DNA of 64,000 bases, taken from positions 48,664,889 through 48,728,888 of the forward strand of contig NC_132928.1 in assembly GCF_047675955.1 (NCBI RefSeq), in the 5' to 3' direction. The notes beneath the pieces were generated by a model that saw only the letters and a list, made by a program, of their open reading frames with translations, did not search any database and was not told the origin of the DNA. The translations under genes and the position numbers were made by a program. Below, one piece after another: positions 46,063 through 58,464 of this stretch. Origin of the DNA: Chlorocebus sabaeus. Taxonomy: Eukaryota > Chordata > Mammalia > Primates > Cercopithecidae. Every line of letters begins with the position of its first letter. The stretch's first letter is position 1.

Positions 46063-48059
46063 AGACAACATCTAGTCCCTAGAACCTGCCAGGTTCTGGG
46101 CTAGATTCGAGGGATGGGAAGATGAATGTGATTTAGAGGTGGAGAGGGTACAGTCTGGTCAAGCAAAGAAACGTGGACAAATCATTACATCAAGGAGAAA
46201 AGTCTGCAAGGATTCATTGGCCCAGCAGATAGATGGAAAGGGTGGCCCAGGCAGGGGAATACTGGGAAAACATGGCTTTGGGGGAGCCACAAGTGCTGTT
46301 GAGGATAGGGTACAGTACAGAGAAGGAAGGGGCAGAGATGTCCTAGATGCCATTGGAGATTCAGCTTTGCTTCTACTTTCCCAAGGACTCATGGCCTCCC
46401 TAGGGCCCTGGCCAAAGGGGAGACCTGAATTTGGAGATCAAGGCTAAGAGTCCTTAAGGACCTAATGTCCCTAAGGAAAAAGCAATAGTAAACTCTTCCA
46501 TTAGTTTTATATTGACCCCTCTATAGAAAATTATCTTTGTTTTTTGACCTATGGTCTCCTAAGGATTAGTTTTTTACAGCCCTAACCATTTGTAAGTAAG
46601 TGATAATGTGCATTAATTAGAAGATATGAATTGCACACCCATGGCTTTTTCTAGCAAGGTCCTACCCTAATCAATGTGTTCGCAAAATCTCTGTCTCCAG
46701 AGGCACAGAGTCATACTTAAATGAATACATGATCATCCCTCACCATAGGAATGCAGATAAGGACCTTAACTAATGAAGGGGCTAATATCTGTCCCCTTTT
46801 GGGAACATTTGTACAAGCTCTTACCAGTTATAGTCAGATAGGCGGATTTATTTGTCTGCTGTTTTCTTTATGGGTATAATATGCATATTTGTGTTTATCA
46901 TATATCCTTACTCTGACTTTTATTATTTATTAAATCACAGCACTCAGATGCTCTCTTGGGGAGGGACTGTAGGTTCGGGACAAAATAGGCCCAGTAGAGC
47001 CCTTGCACTTAGAGCCCCTCTCCCAGAAACCAGGTTCCAGAAGCTTGCCCACCTCCCAGGGGTACTCATTCTGAGCACCAGGCCAACAGCCAATTTAAGG
47101 GCTGGTTCTGGGATTTTAGCATCTCTCTGCCTGGTACCGAATGAAGACTATCACCTCTGCCTCACTGGAGACCTCATTAGGACTTGAACTCTGGTCTTTG
47201 TTCCTTCCCAGTAGGTTCTATACAGTGGAGAAGGTGTGGGGAGGAGGGGGGTCAGGTAAGCCCACAACTCCCGAAGCAGCAGGAGTCCAACAGCCTCTGA
47301 GAACCAGGAAGTGAGTAAACAAGCAATTACCAGAAAGACGGCAAACAGCCCAGTAACCAGAGAAGTGGTTCAAATTATTTGATTCCACTCCCTGCCTTCC
47401 CTCAAGCCCTCCTCTCCACACCTCCCACCCAGCTTCTCAAGGCTAAATTCACCCCCCTCTGCCTACTCTCCAAGCGAAATTCCACCCTAGTGGAAGCTGG
47501 GTCCCAGGGGTGAGAAGTGGATGTTACATTCTGGCTAGGGTCTTCAGGGCTTGGCCGTTGTAAGTATCGCTGCCCTTTGTCTATATGGCAAGAAGGGGAA
47601 AGAATCAGATGGTGCTGCCTGCTATCCTTCTGACTCAGTACCCCTCCAGTCTTCCGATCCTTTTGGGGAAGAGGGGAGTTCAGGAAGAAAGAGGTGACTC
47701 AGACCTTGCTTCTCAGAAACTGGAGCGGGAACCCAGCTGGGCTGCAGGAAGTGTGGGGTCGGAGTGAAAAGAAACCTCACATTCCTTTCTTTCTTTTGGT
47801 TTGGGAGCTCCCTCTTGCCTACTGCTTCTAGGCTAGTCCCCATTTTTTCAGTTTCTGTTTCTGCTGATATCAGAGCAGATCCTGGCAGAAAAGGTTTTGA
47901 CATAGAAAAGATTAAGGTTCAGCACTTATCTTCAAAGAGTTTACAATTTGGTGAGGAAAAGAGAGGTAAGACATTTCAGGAAATTTAACAATATGTACAC
48001 AAGTAAGGCAATGTACGATAGATGCCTCAGGAGAAGTGCCACTGTTGCTATTGGCCCCA
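46063..48059. other. Intergenic, nothing recognised
   Basis: 2 kb of sequence without gene signals. Parts near 46.1 and 47.95 kb resemble diverged L2-age repeats. Confidence 0.45.
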
Positions 48060-48600
48060 ATCATTTCTCACCTGCATTATAGAACAGCCCTCTAACTGGA
48101 CCCTGCTCCCCTGCCCCGCTTAAAAGTCTTCCTTGGCTTCCTCACATCTTTTAAGGTGAAACCAAACCCCCTACCATGGCATGCTCAGTCTTTTGCAGTA
48201 TGACCCCTCTTAATCCTCAGGGCCATTCTTCACACCCATGCTCCAAACAGAAGGAAGGAAGCATTTGTGATGTTCAGCTCCTACCAGCTCTCAAGGCCTC
48301 AGGGCCTTTGCACATGCAGCTCTATCTGCCTGGAATGATTTCCCCCTTATTCCCTACTTGGCTAAGTCCAACTTGCCTTTTGAGACTCAGCACAGAAATA
48401 ACCTCCTCTTTGCAGGAACCCTTCCCTGACACTCTGTCTGGGTTAAGTATCCTTCATCAATATTCCTGTATCACAGTAGTATTAACTCTGGATTGTAATG
48501 ATCCATTTTTCATCCCTCTTCCCTATAGATATCAACTTCCTTACTCATCTTTGTACCTAGTGCCTGACACAGAGTAGACAATAAATGATGGCTGAATGAA
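48060..48600 (+). mobile_element. L2 3' end
   Basis: A long L2 copy including CAGGGCCTTTGCACATGCAG, CTGCCTGGAATGATTTCCCC, CTAGTGCCTGACACAGAGTA and a final GGCTGAATGAA. Confidence 0.88.
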
Positions 48601-49085
48601 AGGCTGACTGGCAGGCAGAGGAGTTCATAGAGAATATGGGAAGTTATTAGAGGCTTTTGAGTCAGACTGATAATATCACCAAAACTGTACTGTCAGATGA
48701 GTAATCCATTAGTTATAAGGTAGCGCTGGGGTGGGGGTGAGGGGGGCTATTGAGGCGAAGTGGAGAACAGACTGAAGAAGTGTTTGAAGAACGAAGATGG
48801 TACCAGTGGGAACTAGAAAGCAGGAATAGAAATGAACTACATTGTGAAGATAATGCTGTGAGCTTAACGAGTGTTTAGATGTGTTGGTAAGAGGGATGGG
48901 GGATGGGGAGTGGAGGTGGGGGGTGAGGCCAAGATTTGCAACCCTGGTACCTGAGAAGGAATGTGAGTGGAAGAATCAGACAAGTCAGGAGAAGGCACTA
49001 AATGCAGATAGCAGTGGGGCGAGGGAATCTGTGAGAGGAGATGATCTGTTTGTTTTTAGAAATAGCTTCATCTAATTAGGACAGA
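48601..49085 (-). mobile_element. Ancient L2-age repeat, tentative
   Basis: Diverged purine-rich sequence with blocks shared with other L2-age segments in the window, for example GAAGTTATTAGAGGCTTTTGA. Confidence 0.4.
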
Positions 49086-50459
49086 GAGCAAACAGACTGG
49101 AGGAATTTTGAGCTCTGGGTTGAGTTTTGTCTCTGGGTGGTCTAGGCATGCAAAGACTAACAAGTTAGAGCCTCACCTTATCTTTTCAGCAAACTGTGAC
49201 AAAGGTCCTGTAATGATGCTGGTTTGTAAATCACTTTCACGCCTTTAGCATGAAAGGATCCCGCTACCAAGTGGAGCTATTAATTCTTTTGCATTCCCCC
49301 TCACCCCCACGTTCCAGAGGAGTTTGCTGGGGGATGATGCTGTTTCTCCATCTGGATGGGGCTATGTTTTATCAAATACACTGCAGTTCTCAGTCCGTTA
49401 CCTTTTCCTGCTTCTCACATTGTTCCTGTTTTCTGACTCTGAATTTATTTTAATCGTGTTTCTCTTTAAATCATCACAGACATCTGTCTCTCTTGCCTTC
49501 CCTATCCATCCAATCCACTCTCCTCTCTTACTCCTACTTTCTTCTCCTGATCCTCTTGTCAGTTGCCTTAAGAGACCTCAAACTGCTTGACTTCCCTCCC
49601 TCCTCTCTCAGTATCTGGAGCCTCTTTGTTGGACATGTCTCAACCTGTTTTCAGTCTCAGACTAATCCTCCATAACACTGAAAATGACAGATGAGGTCAG
49701 ACTTGGTGGGGAGGGAAGGAAGAGAAAATTTTTTACCCAGGAAACCATGCTCATTCATAACTGGCTTTCCAAATGAGAACAGATTACAAGTGTGTGTGTG
49801 CACGTGTGTGCATGTGTGTTTTCTGCTGGCAAGAATGACAAATCCTACTTTCCTCATAGCACATGTTTGCATTCCAGTATGTTTTAAACTCCTAATCTAT
49901 AAAGGGGATGAAGCATCAGAAATCTCTATCTTTAGATTAGTAGCTGGCGGCACTAGGGTTTCGGGAGTGATCCTTTTATTCTCCAGGATCCCTTAGCAGT
50001 TTGTTACCTTGCCAACTGGTATGCTGGAGTTTCAGCTGCAAGGGTCTTCGTGAGCTGGGAGTGAGGAGCGGAATGCAGACTGCTGATACTAACAAGGTCC
50101 CTGGAGTGATTTATTAGTGTCTCTTGTCTCCTTTTATTTGACAGGAGAAGGAAAAGAAAGTGTTTATTCCTCCTGATAAGAGACTCATATTTAGAAGTTA
50201 TATATTCAAATCCCATTCACCCTCAGTCTAGCTGTTTCTGCACCCACTGGTTCTGCCTTAAGACATGTGCAGGCCCTTCCAATTGACCCCAGATCCTTTC
50301 TAGCTGTCACCTGGTTCTTTTCTACCTTTATGCCAAATTTCTTGGGGAAGGAGCTACAGCCAGGGCCCCCACATCTTTCCACTCACTTATAATCTAGTTT
50401 TCTCTCCCATCTTCTACAGAACCTCTCTCAAAATTCAGCAATGAAAACTTAGTTGAGCT
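49086..50459. other. Intergenic, nothing recognised
   Basis: Unique AT-leaning sequence containing a short TG/CA run at 49789-49820. I see no gene. Confidence 0.5.
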
Positions 50460-50608
50460 TAGAGGCATGTGCATATAGTGCCAGCTACTCGGGAGGCTGA
50501 GGCAGGAGGATCACTTTGGCCAAGGAGTTCAAGGCTGCAGTAAGCTATGATTGCACCACTGCACTCCAGCCTGGGCAACAAAGACCCTGTCTCTAAAAGA
50601 AAAAAAAA
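50460..50608 (+). mobile_element. Old Alu right-monomer fragment
   Basis: It carries GCCAGCTACTCGGGAGGCTG through CTGGGCAACAAAGACCCTG and has no left monomer. Confidence 0.85.
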
Positions 50609-50610
50609 TG

Positions 50611-50880
50611 TGGCTAGGCACAGTGGCTCACACCTGTAATCCCAGTAGTTTGAGAGTCTGAGGGCAGGAAGATCCTTTGAGGCCAGGAGTTGGAGACCAA
50701 CCTGGGCAACATGGTGAAACCTCATCTCTACAAAAATTATAAACATTAGTTGGCATGGTGGTGCGCTCCTGTAGTCCCAACTACTTTGGGAGGCTGAGGC
50801 TGCAGTGAGCTGTGATCGTTACACTGCACTGCAGCCTGGGAGACACAGCAAGACCCTGTCTCAAAAAATAATAATAATAA
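50611..50880 (+). mobile_element. Alu (J-like)
   Basis: Forward, diverged full-length Alu with an (AAT)n tail, directly following the previous fragment. Confidence 0.92.
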
Positions 50881-51282
50881 TTCACTAATGACAATCTTAG
50901 TTCAAGGACATTTTCTTTGCCCCACCTCCCTTCACAGCAGCTGGGCTCTACTCCTACCTCTCTGCAAACTGTTCCTTTTAACAGCGCCCTCTTCCTATTC
51001 CAGTCCCTACCTTTAGGCTTCCATATCACTAGGTCTTAGCTTTCTGCCCTTTTTCCTTCCCGGTAGTTTCTTTATTCTCACAGTTAAACTGTAAACTTGA
51101 CCACGCCTCTCTAGGAAGCAGCACGTGAAGAGGCCCAGAAGCCTGCAGAAAAGCTACCTAAACTGCAGATAGTTCGTATAGCTGGAGGCAGGATGTGAGA
51201 GAAGAAATAACAGACACAGATAGACCTTGAGTGACCTAAAGCTGAGAAATTCACGCTTGATTCTGAGATCAGTGGAAATACC
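50881..51282. other. Intergenic, nothing recognised
   Basis: Short unique stretch. Confidence 0.5.
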
Positions 51283-51432
51283 TGCTCTTTAAACTTTAAT
51301 GTGCATATTGATCACCTGGGGATCTTGTTAAACTGCAGATTCAGTAGGTCTGAAGTGGGGCCTGAGATTCTCTCCATTTCTAGTAAGCTCCCAGACAATA
51401 CCCATGGTCCCTGGACCATACTTTGAGAAGCA
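51283..51432 (-). mobile_element. MER5A
   Basis: The reverse order of the MER5 blocks: TAATGTGCATATTGATCACC, GCAGATTCAGTAGGTCTGAAG and CCATGGTCCCTGGACCATAC. Confidence 0.85.
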
Positions 51433-51639
51433 AGCGACTAGCCCACACCTAACGCACTATCAAGTTTCGGGGGGTTTCTGTGATGTTTTGCATCTCAACT
51501 GGAATGTAATGGCTGTGAGGGCCAGGATCCTGTTGTCTGCATTTTTGTATTCCCTATTCATGAGTTTCTTCTGGGTATTCCTGTCAATGCTTAATTGATG
51601 GGCTCCAGGACTGAGTTGTTTGTATCTTTTAGCTTTGCT

Positions 51640-51785
51640 TTACAAACACTCATTTATCTTCTAATCACAATTGTGAGGCAAGTGGATACTTTATTTCAAA
51701 ACTGTAAATAGAAACCAAGAAAGATGAATGACTTTCCAAATCGTGAGTCACATGTTCAGAGTTAAGACCACTGTCCTTTGCCCAG
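51640..51785 (+). mobile_element. MIR
   Basis: AACTGTAAATAGAAACCAAGA with the preceding CACAATTGTGAGGCAAGTGG fits a diverged MIR core. Confidence 0.55.
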
Positions 51786-53802
51786 AGAGGTCTCAAGGAG
51801 TCAGTCCAGGGCTGATTCTAACAGTGCCTCTGCTTGGGTCCTCACTTGATCATTCATGATGACCTGCTGCTCACTCTTTGGACCTCATTTAGTCTTTTCT
51901 GGCTGATAAAGTAAGAGACTCCCCACTTCATCTCCTGAGGGCATTCAGGAGCCTTAGCAAGCTGCCAGCTCCATGTTAGGCAGCCAGATGCCTGATGCTG
52001 AGGTGACTGAAAGGTTGGGAAGCAGACAGCTGGGCCACCCCACGCACCAGAATCGCCCCCACACCACATCTTTACAGCTGCTCTCTGCAGTGCAGGCTAG
52101 GAGCGCCTTTCCAAATGCATTCTGAAGAGGGAGGGGGGTGCTGGGAGAAACCCGCAGGAACTATAGAACAATAATCCCCCAAGCAGAGCATCCCATATAC
52201 CTCAACTTCAGCTTCTGACACTGAATCTTTGCTTTTAGGGATTTCTCCCATGGCCCTAAAAAGAAAAGTCACTACGCAGTCTCTTAAGTAGGTCACACAG
52301 AGTGCTAGCTGATCAATGCAGATGCCAAGGCACTTTCACCCTTTTCCAAACCAAAAATAAAACTTGGAAATTGTCTGAAGAAAACAGGAGGTTGTGATGC
52401 AGTTTAAGAAAAGCCAAGGAGAAAAAAGTGGGTGTGGTGCTCCTGCCCTAAATTCACTCGGCCCATAGCAGACCTTGAGCAGAACTTGACTGAGTGGCAG
52501 TTCCTCCTCCACCTCCCTACATCACGTCACAACCCTGTAACTCACTTCCCGCTGGTCACCTCTGCTGCACGACCCCAGGGGGTTATGAGGACTCCCCACT
52601 CCCACTTTAGTGACTCTGTAAAAAGTCTCTATTAATCAATCAAAGCCTAGAAGGGGGAGATAAGGCAAAGAGGCACTTTTGGATTTCTCCATCTGAGCAG
52701 CTCTGTGATTCATTATCTGTTCTAGAAAGCAGCACACGCAGTTCCAGCAAAAAAAAAAAAAAAAAAAAAAGTTGGGGTGGAGAGCGGAAATGCTGTGTAG
52801 CCCACGTTTGAGCTCCCCTTGCTTTGCCTCTCCTTTCCTGCATCTGGCCACAAGCCAAGTTGGGTTTCAGCTGCTGCCCCTGTTTCTAGGATGTATACTC
52901 CCGTAACCACCCCCTGCTATTATGATGGAATTGGCGGTCTGGTGAGACACAGTGAGAGGATGATTTCCAGCTAACACAGCTGTGGCTTGATCTCCAGGGC
53001 CCAGAGTCTCTGGAGATTCTTTGCAAGTCTCGTGGTCAGGAAATCCAAATCTTTTCTCCTTCTTAGCAGGCTGTAGCATTCCCAATCACAGTTCTCTCCT
53101 TAGCAGTCAGACTCTTCCCGAGGAAAATAATGAACACGAGCATCCTCAGGAAAGGGTGGAGGGAGGGGAGACAGAGAAAGACCCAGACAGACAGAAATGG
53201 GAAGACAAAACAGCTACAGCGCTGAAGGAAATATCTATGCTACAGAAGACAGGCAGATCCTGTGACTGGCTAGAAAGAACGAACCAGATGTGGATCAACA
53301 GAGAGAAAAACTCACGGGTGGTATCTTGGATTCTGGAAGAGGATCAAGTGTGGGGAGTACCAAAGGAAATCCTACACTTCAGAGACAACGTCCGTGTTTG
53401 CACAGAGGAACAAAATGGTTTTTCTCTTACCTCACACTATGCAAGTTTCCAACAGCCGCTCTGCCCCAAGACTTGAGAGGTGGAAGGGGTTGAGGAACAA
53501 GCAGGTGGGAACACATGGCTTTCTGCACATCCCTGAATTCTAGGAGAACTGAAAGGAGCCTTGTCTTGGCATCTGGTGGAATGATTGGGCTGGGGCAACC
53601 TTGCAGAGGCCCCATTCCATAGGGAAAAAGCAGAGGGCTGGGACCAGGGCTGCGTTGGTGCTAAATGGATGGAAAGGGGGCAGCTGTCTCACCGTCCTGT
53701 AAGTTAGGGATATGGCTTATCACACAGGCCTAGAGGCTTCTTGTGACCGGGTCCCAGAAAACTTTATTACATAAAAAGTAGATTTACCGCAAATATCCCA
53801 GA
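51786..53802. other. Intergenic, with a 22-A microsatellite
   Basis: Unique sequence holding an isolated poly-A run at 52750-52770 that does not belong to any Alu. No gene recognised; the 151-codon frame at 53021-53476 has no family resemblance. Confidence 0.45.
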
Positions 53803-54058
53803 TGATACGGTTTGCCTCTATGTCCCCACCCAAATAAGTGATTGGATTATGGGGTGGTTCCCCCATGCTGTTCCCATGAGTTTTATAAATGGTAGTTTTT
53901 ACTGCGCTCACATGTGCCTGCTTCCCCTTCCGCCATGATTGTTAAGTTTCCCGAGGCTTCCTCAGACATGCAGAACTGTGAGCCAATTAAACCTCTTTTC
54001 TTTATCAATTACCCAGTCTCAGGTATTTCTTTATAGCAGTGTGAAAACGAACTAATAT
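53803..54058 (+). mobile_element. THE1/MST-type MaLR LTR, solo, internally deleted
   Basis: The LTR start (ATGATACGGTTTGCC, then CTATGTCCCCACCCAAAT) and end (TAGCAGTGTGAAAACGAACTA) are clear, with GGTTCCCCCATGCTGTTCCC and CTTCCCCTTCCGCCATGATTG between. It is a solo endogenous LTR with central deletions and no internal coding region. Confidence 0.9.
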
Positions 54059-55387
54059 AATACACCAGGTCAGCTCTATGCCAGTCCCCTAAAAGAATCA
54101 TCTACTAGAGATGCTCAGTGGCAGTGCTGGGTACCAGCCCTTCTTCCTGCAGCTTGCAAAAGCGGATAGCCAATACTCTATCTCACCTGCCCATAAGTGG
54201 GCAGCATGCGGTAGTAGAGGCTCCTGCTGGTCTGGAGAGGAGAGAGAAGAGGCCCTTTCGGGAATGCAGTCTCTGGAGGTTTCTCCTTCCCTGCCTGAAG
54301 GATTCCAGAGGTCTGAGATAAACCCCAGGCAGTAGTCCAGCAAAGATGCTTTGGGCTGTATTCCTCTGGGAGAGAGCAATTGCTAGAGAGAGATTTTATT
54401 TTAAAACCCCCATTCCTACTGGGGGAGGGAGCAGTGGTAGCAGGCACTGGGAAAAACTATATTTGAATCAGGAAGGAGGCATTCAGCTAGATGTGTGTAT
54501 CCTTTCACACTTTCTGCTCTTCCACATTTGTTCTCTATGATACCCTTAAGAATTATTACTGAAAAACTCCAAGGGCATGCGTTAAGATCACAGTGACTCC
54601 TAACATCAACTCTCCTTCTATGTTTTTCCTCCCAAGGCTTTCCACTGGGTCGAATTTTAAATCTGAACAATGGTTCAAAGGCTGAGAGACAAACTGCTCA
54701 TTACTGGAAAGAGTGCCAGGAATCCTGGGAAGCAGGCCTCCCTCCCCACCAGAGCACTGCACCTCATAGTAATGGCCTCTTTCATAGTCACGGAAAGGTT
54801 GGATCAGCGTTTCTTTTCATTCCTGTCTTTTTTCAGGGACTGCTGGGATAAAAGGAAGTCTAGAAGAATAAAAAATTCACAAACAGGACAAGAATAAAAT
54901 ATTTAGGGCAAGAGATCAGAAATCCTTTGGTTATTCAGTGAACTGAACTAACTCTACTTTTTTAAAAAAAAGTACAAGGAAATAAATGTCCATCAAACGC
55001 CATATCACAGTGGGATTAGCCTGTCGACCCCATCACACAAGATCTGAGGCTAGGTTATCATGCCTAGTAAGTTGCAGTAAGAGAAACTCAGACTAACCCA
55101 GTGATAAGATGGAACAGTTTTATAATTATTAATTTCATTCCCAATATTTCCTACATCTTTATTCTGAGACGCTTTCCACCAAAGTTGTCAAATGACCCAT
55201 TTCCTCTCACTTCACACTCCCAAATCCAATCAGTGATGAGTAGAAGGAATGGAAAGGTTATTTGGTGCCATAAAGAAAACCCAGTCATTTTGGAGGAGCA
55301 ATTCAGGCTTTCCATCATTAGTTCCCGTTGCCAAGAACAAATATTGGTTTCCGAAAGGGAAGACAGGGTTAAAATGACATGGTTGAG
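54059..55387. other. Intergenic, nothing recognised
   Basis: 1.3 kb of unique sequence without gene signals. Confidence 0.5.
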
Positions 55388-55399
55388 AAGTACATACTG

Positions 55400-55680
55400 G
55401 GCCAGGGGTGGTGGCTCACGCCTGTAATCCCAGCACTTTGGGAGGCCAAGGCAGGTGGATCACCTGAGGTCAGGAGTTTGAGACCAGCCTGGTCAACATG
55501 GTGAAACGCCATCTCTACTAAAAATACAGAAGTTAGCCAGGTATGGTGGTAGGCGCCTGTAATCCCAACTATTCAGGAGGCTGAAGCAGAAGAATCGCTT
55601 GAACCAGGGAGGCAGTGAGCTGAGATTGCACCACTGCACTCTAGCCTGGGTGACACAGCGAGACTCTGTCTCAAAAAAAA
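55400..55680 (+). mobile_element. Alu (S-like)
   Basis: Full Alu with a small right-arm deletion near 55607. Flanking repeats are AAGTACATACT and AAGTACATTACT. Confidence 0.93.
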
Positions 55681-55723
55681 TAAGTACATTACTAACATTT
55701 ATCCCTTTATGCCCTTTTTTCCC

Positions 55724-55876
55724 ACCACCACACCCAGCTAATTTTTATATTTTTAGTAGAGATGGGGTTTCACCATGTTGGCCAGGCTGGTCTCGAACTC
55801 CTGACCTCAGGTGATCCACCCGCCTCGGCCTCCCAAAGTGCTGGGATTACAGGTGTGAGCCACTGCGCCCGACCTT
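55724..55876 (-). mobile_element. Alu left-half fragment
   Basis: A reverse Alu piece from CCACCACCACACCCAGCTAAT to GAGCCACTGCGCCCGACC. Its right monomer is missing. Confidence 0.92.
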
Positions 55877-56529
55877 TATTCCCTATTAATGTGATCTTCT
55901 TGGAGTACTTGTTGGAAAGCACTTTAAACATCTGGCTTTTACGCAGCAGTCAGAAGGATTTTTTTACACCCCAGAGCTAAGGTTAATTTGATCAAGAGAC
56001 TAGGTCCCTCCCAGAGTGGTCAAGAAGTGGTTAGGTACTATAAAACCATGGCATTGTTTCTAGTCACACTGCATCTGATTTGGTTGTGTGGTAGCCCTAG
56101 GTTGGCATTGCGAAGGCTCTTATCCAGGACCTATCAGTAAGTATGGTTTAAACATTCCATGCCCAAGTAATTCAAGCTAAAAATAACTTTATGGGCTACT
56201 TTTATCTTTACTCATCCACAGAAAGCATCTGTATGTCAACAAGAACTTTGCTCCTTGCCTGTTTTCACTCCAGCTTACTCCTCCCTGAAAAGAGTTGATA
56301 CAATTGGAAAAATCACCCGGTTGGTGTGAGACATTCACAGCAACAAAACTATGTTGGTAGAACAAAGCTTCCTGACTGCCAGGTGTCCAGAGAAAAAGAG
56401 GAATAGAAGAACCCAGCATTCACAGATAGGACCACTTGATTCTCCATTCTCCTCCTTTCTTACAAATACACACAAATCTTTGACCACAGTATATCTGATT
56501 TATACACAGAATTAACTTCTACATTAATA
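55877..56529. other. Intergenic, nothing recognised
   Basis: Unique sequence without gene signals. Confidence 0.5.
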
Positions 56530-56925
56530 ATAATTAACAGTTGAGTGCTTATTACATGAGGTACTCTTCTAAGAGCATTAACTCATTAATTTTCACAACC
56601 CTATGAGATAGATCCAATTATCCCAATTTTACATTGGAAAAACCTGAGGCACAGAGAGATGAAGTAACTTGTCCAAGGTCCCACAGCTAAGTGGCAGAGC
56701 CAAAAACCCAAGCAGGCCAGGTTGTGGTGGCTCATGCCTGTAATCCCAGCACTTTGGGAGGCTGAGGCAGGAGGATTGCTTGAGGGCAGGAGTTCAAGAC
56801 AAACCCAGCCAACATAGCTCACTTTTTATAGTAAAATAAATAAATAAATAAATAAATAAAGGAAGACGCCAAGCGGCCTGGCTCCAGGGCCCATGCTCTA
56901 ACTACTACACTATACTGCTTCTGCA
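56530..56925 (+). mobile_element. MIR split by an Alu monomer
   Basis: The MIR core (TGAGGCACAGAGAGATGAAG) reaches 56715 and its tail (GGGCCCATGCTCTAACTACTA) resumes after 56866. Confidence 0.85.
56716..56865 (+). mobile_element. Alu left monomer with (AAAT)7 tail
   Basis: Only the left arm of an Alu is present. It ends in a run of AAAT repeats (56834-56861) that is likely to be length-variable. Confidence 0.88.
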
Positions 56926-58464
56926 ACAAAAAAAGAATGATCTTTTCTAATTCCTACAAAGCTTTATCCTCCTATCAAGTATGCCAATTTACATTCTTTA
57001 AGCAGACACATGGACCCAGGTTCATCTTAATGTGAAACCAAGGATCAACTTTTGTCTCTTCCAAAACACATCAGCTCTCTTAAACACACCAAATGTTACC
57101 CCCTTTCAAACATAAAATATACCGAGATCGCTGTTTAAGCATCATACTTTCTAGCAACCGTAAATGTTTGCAGAATTAAGGCCCTGGACACCTTCTTCAG
57201 TTTAAGCAGTCAGCACTTGATGGATCTTTTGTAACTGTAACAGAATTTAAGTAGCTACTGTCTGAAAGAAAAAGTCAATTTAACAAGACTCTAATTTGAG
57301 AATGTTTAGTTCTATAAATACATTATAATGGCGACAGGGCGTAAAGTAGAAAGTTCCCTATGCTTAAGGAACCACTAATAGATTTGCTGAAATATCAAGG
57401 CACGAGGCACTGGCCTATTCAGCTAAAACAGAAGTTCATATAATTGGGAGTTAAGGCCAAGACACCATTCATATGCCTCTTATACTCGAAGGCTATGACC
57501 TTTAAACCTTTGTCTCTTTCTTCAATCTCTCCCATCTTTTAAACACCCTACATACTCATAAGTTGTTAGAAACCAGCACCACCTTTTAAAGTCCTGGCAA
57601 CTGTACCGTATTTTAAACACCATTCCCTAATTGATTTGCTTCTGAAATAGATTATTGAATACCTTTCAAACACTGAACATGAAGAGACAAACAGCTCTTA
57701 ATGGCAGTGATTTTAGTAAAATCGATGCGTGTTTTGGCTATCATGATCTAAGTGTCTACCATGACCAAACACTGATGTCACCATTTGAGTAACAAAACAA
57801 ATCAGGAAGTTTTGCTAAATGAGAATTAAATTTGCCCAGCCCTCCTTCCTTATCTGGTTTGATGCAAGCAATTTCCCTCTCACCAATACATTTACTTTCT
57901 AGATATAAGAGAAAAATGGAAATTTTACATCCTGACATCCACTGTAATGCAGAGGTGGACCTGACAATTTGGACGTCAGTCTCTTTCATCTTCCTATGTC
58001 AGTTCGAATGGGTTTTTAAGGTAAACTACTATCTAAACATTTTTTTTTTCAATTACAAAGCTAAAAGATGACCCATATTAATAGCTTAACAGGAAACAAA
58101 GTTTTGCTGAAAAACATTTTTGCAGATAAGCAGGGCTTCAAAAGCTGATGGTTAAATTACTTAATAATATACACCCACATATTGGGTGACAAATTGGTCT
58201 AAAATGACCTTAGAAAAGACAGTTGTAGCAGCAGGTTTCAAGAACCTGGCAGGTCGCTGATATACTATCTAATAGCATTCCTCTGATCTAGGAGGAAAAA
58301 TTAAACGTGTCTCTCTTGATACTTAGTGGAGTCAGTAAACAATGTTCTCAGTCTGCGAATGACTGATATTAAGAACCACACCTTCAATTTTCTAGCTCAG
58401 GCCCTGGTTTTTCTCCTCCCACTTCCCTCCCAACCCAGGCAGGTTATTGCAGACAAGCAGGCAG
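56926..58464. other. Repeat-free AT-rich stretch downstream of IER5
   Basis: About 1.5 kb with no recognisable interspersed repeat immediately past the IER5 polyadenylation site. No coding frame is credible. It may hold conserved regulatory sequence or a longer IER5 3' UTR isoform. Confidence 0.45.

Noticed and set aside
52750..52770. Poly-A run as the tail of another retrocopy
   Set aside because: No target duplication or mRNA-like sequence was found beside it; treated as a microsatellite.
53803..54058. Possible complete endogenous retrovirus
   Set aside because: Only a deleted solo MaLR LTR is present, with no internal region or second LTR.
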